Assembly: GCA_013813135.1 (NCBI GenBank)
Contig: JACCSF010000186.1
Coordinates: 1-9,123 of the forward strand
Reading direction: 5' to 3'
DNA from: Thermoleophilaceae bacterium
GTDB lineage: Bacteria; Actinomycetota; Thermoleophilia; Solirubrobacterales; Thermoleophilaceae
Length of the DNA: 9,123 nt
The notes beneath the pieces were generated by a model. That model made no database searches. It worked only from the letters and a program-made list of their open reading frames with translations, and was not told the origin of the DNA. Shown here one piece after another: positions 6,403 to 9,123 of this stretch. How positions within the stretch are numbered: position 1 is the first letter of the stretch; each line of letters opens with the position of its first letter. A program made the translations under genes and the position numbers.

Positions 6403-7106
6403 GCCGCCACGGGCGGCACCACCCGCACCATCAGCTCGTACGCGCCGATGCCCTCGCGCCCGTCGATGCGCCAGCGGAACACGGCCGCGTGCACCTGGAT
6501 CGTGTCGAGCTCGAACGACGAGCCGGCGATCACCTGCCCGGAGCCGCGGCGGGGGTACTCCTCGCCTGGGAGCCACAGCTCGAGACCGGCGCTGCGCTGG
6601 CGCCCGCCGCCGTCGTAGACGGTCGAGATGCGCGCCTCCTCGACCTGGTGCAGCTCGCCGTCGAGAAAAAGCCCGGCGCGGACCTCCTCGTGGCCGTGGC
6701 CGGGGGCGTCGTGTGCCCGCCGGGCGAGGGCCAGCAGGCCGTTGCCCTCGTCGACGAGCGCGGAGATGCTGCGCAGCGCCTGGAGCTCCTCCCAGCGCGG
6801 GGCGACCGCTGTGATCGAGAACGTCCCGAGGCAGTCGACCTCCGTGCCATGCACCCGGCCGCTCACACGGCAGATGCGGGCGGTCACGCCGTCCAGCTCC
6901 ACCTCGGCGCTGACCGGCTCGAGCCGCAGCGACAGCCGGTCCGCCAGCTCGGCGCGCCAGCCGACGCCATCCTCGGCGACAGCGGGGCCGTCCGCGTGGA
7001 CGGCCGGCTGGCGTCCCTGGAACAGCAGGGTCGCACCCGATCGCGCCGTTCCGTAGAGGTCGCGTTCGGGGTCGAAGAACGAGAGCGCGAAGGCCTCGAC
7101 ACTCAC
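6399..7106 (-). CDS. Uncharacterised protein, possibly lipocalin/AttH-like
   Basis: I do not firmly recognise this 235-residue protein. It starts MSVEAFALSFFDPERDLYGT from a GTG at 7106-7104 that overlaps the fxsA stop as GTGA. It has no signal peptide or membrane helix. It reads as alternating beta-strands, with two halves: about 1-115 (up to GRVHGTEVDCLGTFSIT) and about 120-235, where AGLFLDGELHQVEEARISTV and FELDTIQVHAAVFRWRIDGR stand out. This resembles the two-barrel AttH/tocopherol-cyclase-like or DUF706x type of proteins, which carry or modify lipids, but that is a guess from texture. The coupling to FxsA upstream and HAD downstream (GTGA, ATGA) says the three products are made together and in similar amounts. 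Confidence 0.7.
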   Translation of the reverse strand: MSVEAFALSFFDPERDLYGTARSGATLLFQGRQPAVHADGPAVAEDGVGWRAELADRLSLRLEPVSAEVELDGVTARICRVSGRVHGTEVDCLGTFSITAVAPRWEELQALRSISALVDEGNGLLALARRAHDAPGHGHEEVRAGLFLDGELHQVEEARISTVYDGGGRQRSAGLELWLPGEEYPRRGSGQVIAGSSFELDTIQVHAAVFRWRIDGREGIGAYELMVRVVPPVAA

Positions 7107-7549
7107 CGCTCGAGCCGCCTCGAGGGCGCGTCGTGCTCGGTGGCGGTGCCTTCGACGTCGTAGGGCTCGCTGGTGAGGCCGACCGCCACGCGCCGTCCGA
7201 GGCGACGCGCGACGAGCCGCCGGATGATCGCGCGCGTGGGCGGAACCAGCAGCAGCAAGCCGACGATGTCGGTGAGGAAGCCGGGGGTGATCAGGAACGC
7301 GCCGCCGAAGATGACCAGCACCCCGTCCAGCACCTCGCGGTGCGGCATCCGTCCGGCGGCCAGCGCCTCGTTGAAGCGGCGCCACACGGATCGTCCCTGG
7401 GCGCGCAGAAGCAGCGATCCGAGCACGGAGTCGGCCGCGAGCAGGGCGATCGTCCAGAGGGCGCCGATCGCGTCGCCGACCTTGAGGATCACGTACAGCT
7501 CGGCGAGGGGGACGACGATGAAGAGTGCGAGCAGCGCCAGCAGCGGCAT
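7103..7549 (-). CDS. fxsA: FxsA family membrane protein
   Basis: 148 residues. The N-terminus MPLLALLALFIVVPLAELYV carries the first membrane helix with the PLAE motif typical of FxsA; then LKVGDAIGALWTIALLAADSVLGSLLLRAQG (about 22-52), including the family's G..LLR.QG end, and a third hydrophobic stretch VLVIFGGAFLITPGFLTDIVGLLLLVPP (about 76-103), which has the very characteristic TPGFLTD. FxsA of E. coli is a small inner-membrane protein; its overproduction relieves phage T7 exclusion by F plasmids, but its normal role is unclear. Length is close to the usual 130-160. The C-terminal tail (110-148) is charged and cytoplasmic. First gene of a three-gene operon, divergent from the SufT-like gene with 29 bases between starts. 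Confidence 0.9.
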   Translation of the reverse strand: MPLLALLALFIVVPLAELYVILKVGDAIGALWTIALLAADSVLGSLLLRAQGRSVWRRFNEALAAGRMPHREVLDGVLVIFGGAFLITPGFLTDIVGLLLLVPPTRAIIRRLVARRLGRRVAVGLTSEPYDVEGTATEHDAPSRRLER

Positions 7550-7558
7550 GGCTGTCTG

Positions 7559-7571
7559 ACCCTACTATCCT
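7559..7571. promoter_or_regulatory. Overlapping divergent -10 elements
   Basis: In the 29 bases between fxsA and the SufT-like gene, the plus strand has TACTAT (7563-7568) and TATCCT (7566-7571); the latter ends 7 bases before the ATG at 7579. On the minus strand TAGGGT (7564-7559) ends 9 bases before the fxsA ATG. The two elements overlap or abut, so the genes may share one opened DNA segment. The minus-strand AGGG could instead be a weak ribosome site. -35 hexamers would fall inside the opposite gene and none is obvious. Confidence 0.45.
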
Positions 7572-7578
7572 CGTTTGC

Positions 7579-7875
7579 ATGCCGACCGTCGACGACGTCC
7601 AGGACGCCCTCACCAACGTGATCGATCCCGAGCTCGGTCTCGACTTCGTGGAGCTGGGGCTGATCTACACCGTGGAGGTCGAGGGCGGGGACGTGTTCGT
7701 GACCTTCACGCTCACCTCCCCCGGCTGCCCGATCGGGCCGCAGGTGTCCGAGCAGATCGAGGAATTCGTGAGCGAGCTCGACGGCGTCACCGCGGTCCAC
7801 CCCAAGATGACCTTCACGCCTGCCTGGACGCCAGAGCTGATGAGCGAGGAAGCCAAGTTCGCTCTCGGCTACTGA
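7579..7875 (+). CDS. SufT/PaaD-like (MIP18, DUF59) Fe-S assembly protein
   Basis: 98 residues, the normal size of a single-domain MIP18/PaaD-like protein. Family marks are VDDVQDALTNVIDPELGLDF (DPE near 16-18), VELGLIY (24-30) and FTLTSPGCPIGP (43-54) with Cys50, the conserved cysteine of the family. SufT-type members help mature Fe-S proteins; PaaD-type members do so for the phenylacetyl-CoA oxygenase. No suf or paa genes are in the window, so the general 'metal-sulfur cluster biosynthetic' role is the safer call. The ATG at 7579 is chosen over in-frame codons upstream because those would run into fxsA and because a -10-like element ends 7 bases before it. Probably leaderless. Immediately after the TGA comes a 12-bp palindrome. 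Confidence 0.88.
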   Translation: MPTVDDVQDALTNVIDPELGLDFVELGLIYTVEVEGGDVFVTFTLTSPGCPIGPQVSEQIEEFVSELDGVTAVHPKMTFTPAWTPELMSEEAKFALGY

Positions 7876-7924
7876 GCGCTATAGCGCCGCGCTTCGCCTG
7901 CCGATAGACCTATCGAGCGATCGC
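7876..7924. repeat. Three short palindromes before the cyclase gene
   Basis: GCGCTATAGCGC (7876-7887) is a perfect 12-bp palindrome starting right after the SufT-like stop. CGATAG/CTATCG (7902-7907 and 7910-7915) are complementary around AC. GCGATCGC (7917-7924) is a perfect 8-bp palindrome. They fill most of the 64-base gap before the cyclase start. They may be operators or a weak terminator for the upstream gene; TATAGC at 7880 could also serve as a -10. Confidence 0.4.
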
Positions 7925-7927
7925 GCC

Positions 7928-7933
7928 GGGAGG
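7928..7933 (+). promoter_or_regulatory. Strong ribosome binding site deciding a TTG start
   Basis: GGGAGG lies 6 bases before TTG at 7940. It is the best Shine-Dalgarno in the window and fixes the start of the cyclase at that TTG rather than at the ATG 15 codons later. It contrasts with the neighbouring genes, which lack one. Confidence 0.65.
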
Positions 7934-7939
7934 CGGCCG

Positions 7940-8915
7940 TTGGCAACCCCGCAGAAGCGCAGCATCGAGGTGGACGAGGAGCGCATGCTCGCCGGCAAGC
8001 TGGCCGGCGTGCTGTTCCTCACGGCGAGCGTGTCGATCGTCCTGCAGCTGTTCCTGCCGGGCGTCGAGAATCGACACTGGCTGTGGGTCGTGGGGCTTTC
8101 CGCAGTCTGCGTGGCCTGGGCGCTGTTCTGCCCGACGCTGGCGCGGCCGGAAGAGCACGGCGCGTGGTTCTGGCACGTGCCGGCGACCCTCTCGATCGCC
8201 TTGATCGCGGGCCTGATGGCCGCTACCGGGGGCGCCGAGTCGCCGGCGCGCTTCTACGTTTTCTTCCTGCTCTTCTACGCGTGCTACTTCTTCCAGCGCC
8301 GCTACGCGCGCCTGTACGTGGCCGGCTGCGTGGGTGTGGCGCTGACGCCGCTGGCCTACGACGGCACCGCGGTCTCGGAGGGGTACCTGAGGTCCACCTG
8401 CGCGAGCAGGCGCGATCGCTGTCGCTGTGCGATCCCCTCACCGACCTGCCCAACCGCCGCGCGCTGCTCGACTGGCTCGGCGCCAAATGGACGGCGGCGG
8501 ACAGGTCGGGATGATCCTGGCCGACCTCGACGGCTTCAAGGATGTGAACACCGTCCATGGTTACCCGGCGGGCGACGCCGTGTTGTGCGAGACCGCCCGG
8601 ACGCTGGAGACCTGCGTACGCACCGGCGACTACGTCGCGCGGCTGGGAGGCGACGAGTTTGCCGTCCTCACCCTGCGGACTGGACCTGACGCCATGGAGA
8701 CCCTCTCGGCCCGCGTGCTCGATGCCGTGCGCGCGATGCCACGAGGCGATCCGGAGGACGTGCAGCTGACCGTGAGCGTCGGCTGGGCGCTCTACCCCGA
8801 CGACGCGAAGACGATCGACGAGCTGGTCGCGGCCGCCGACCTCTGCGTGCGCGGCGCCAAGCTGACCGGCAAGGACCGGGCGCTGTCGGCGGTGGACTGG
8901 GCGCCGGCCGCCTAG
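7940..8915 (+). pseudogene. Membrane diguanylate cyclase (GGDEF), frame broken twice
   Basis: The parts of one protein lie in three frames. From TTG 7940 to about 8388, about 150 residues form a cytoplasmic tail and five membrane helices (about 17-40, 46-67, 78-96, 104-118, 123-140), ending AVSEGYL. The next homologous piece, VHLREQARSLSLCDPLTDLP, begins at 8392 in another frame; a sixth helix and linker appear to be missing. At about 8490-8510 the frame changes again into GMILADLDGFKDVN...RLGGDEFAVL and runs to the TAG at 8913-8915. The GGDEF signature and an RTGD (RxxD) inhibition site five residues before it are intact. Cyclases of this type make c-di-GMP from two GTP. The second break is repaired by one extra G in the GGCGGCGG run at about 8492-8500, so it could be a sequencing error; the first looks like a real deletion of 3n+1 bases. 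As written no active cyclase can be made. Confidence 0.8.
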
Positions 8916-8931
8916 GCCGGCTCGCGCCGCA

Positions 8932-8937
8932 TAGCCT
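8932..8937 (+). promoter_or_regulatory. -10 element of the last gene, leaderless
   Basis: TAGCCT ends 7 bases before the GTG at 8945, the same arrangement as at 5182 and 7566. GAGG at 8940-8943 is too close to the GTG to act as a ribosome site. No -35 is recognised. Confidence 0.4.
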
Positions 8938-8944
8938 CTGAGGC

Positions 8945-9123
8945 GTGCGCCAACTGCGCGTTCTCTTCGACTGCTTCCCCGACGACCCCGCCCTCGATAC
9001 CGCGGTATCGAGGGCGACGATGCGGCTGGTGGCCGCGGGCGAGCTGCCCGAGACACTGCGGCTCGCGCGCCCCGCGGCGGTCGTGGCGTTCGCCAAGCGC
9101 GACGCGCTCGCGCCGGGCTACGC
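8945..9123 (+). CDS. Probable lipoate/biotin-protein ligase family (partial)
   Basis: The first 59 codons plus two bases, cut by the right edge. The peptide begins MRQLRVLFDCFPDDPALDTA and continues through ELPETLRLARPAAVVAFAKR and DALAPGY. A helix beginning near ALD.A, then the ETLRL...P..VVAF.KRDA strand, recalls the N-terminus of the BPL/LplA/LipB fold (compare N..LDE.L, then LRL..P..VV.G..Q). The family attaches or transfers lipoyl, octanoyl or biotinyl groups. The active-site lysine lies further on and cannot be checked. GTG is chosen because the cyclase stop is at 8915 and a -10 hexamer ends 7 bases before it. The 28-bp palindrome at 8989-9016 is inside codons 15-24. Confidence 0.6.
   Translation, partial: MRQLRVLFDCFPDDPALDTAVSRATMRLVAAGELPETLRLARPAAVVAFAKRDALAPGY
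8989..9016. repeat. 28-bp perfect palindrome in coding sequence
   Basis: The 14 bases 8989-9002 are the exact reverse complement of 9003-9016 with no spacer; the centre is GATACCGCGGTATC (8996-9009). The next pair outward (8988 C, 9017 A) does not match. It lies 45-72 bases into the ligase-like gene. It may be an operator for a dimeric regulator just downstream of the start of transcription, or a cruciform/hairpin acting in the mRNA. The symmetry is seen directly; function is not known. Confidence 0.75.

Noticed and set aside
8427..8915. A separate small GGDEF gene starting at 8427
   Set aside because: The first 28 or so residues of that frame are arginine/proline-rich shadow; homology begins only at about 8500, so it is the tail of the broken cyclase.
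1..9123. CRISPR array, toxin-antitoxin pair or defence system
   Set aside because: No regularly spaced repeats and no matching proteins were seen. FxsA has a link to phage exclusion only through overproduction in E. coli, which is not enough to call a defence system.

Overview
The window is a strongly GC-rich stretch of a bacterial chromosome. Dense GTG and TTG starts, short or overlapping gene junctions, a TetR regulator, an FxsA protein, a SufT/PaaD-like protein and several promoters that abut their start codons fit a high-GC actinobacterium. From general resemblance of the proteins I would guess class Thermoleophilia, but this is an impression, not a placement.

Layout. (1) 2-127: the last 41 codons of an IS481-like transposase, running into the window from the left and meeting (2) a minus-strand operon at 3825-141. 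That operon encodes three large minor-pilin-like proteins in the order PilV-like, PilW-like, PilX-like, all overlapping by a few bases. They probably form a tip or priming complex of a type IV pilus or related secretion filament. (3) 3931-4896, plus strand: a protein with two flavin-type split-barrel halves. (4) 4897-5193: 297 bases without a protein gene. On the minus strand it holds a coherent candidate small RNA: a TTGACG/TCTACT promoter, an 11-bp closing helix, a possible three-way junction with a cUUCGg tetraloop, and a 12-bp terminator hairpin followed by TTT. (5) 5194-5793: a TetR regulator, divergent from that RNA, whose 3' end overlaps (6) a minus-strand operon 7549-5776 of FxsA, an unrecognised 235-residue protein and a HAD-like protein, joined by GTGA and ATGA stop/start overlaps. 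(7) 7579-7875, plus strand: a SufT/PaaD-like Fe-S assembly protein, divergent from fxsA across only 29 bases. (8) 7940-8915: a membrane diguanylate cyclase broken by two frame changes, probably a pseudogene. (9) 8945 to the edge: the start of a probable lipoate-protein-ligase-family gene, carrying a 28-bp perfect palindrome inside its coding sequence.

Themes. Four plus-strand genes (3931, 5194, 7579, 8945) each have a -10-like hexamer ending 6 or 7 bases before the start codon and no usable Shine-Dalgarno, which suggests leaderless transcripts. The broken cyclase and the PilW-like gene instead show recognisable ribosome binding sites. The most interesting unexplained items are the candidate small RNA at 4938-5076 and the 28-bp palindrome at 8989-9016. 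I saw no CRISPR array, tRNA, rRNA or obvious defence system.
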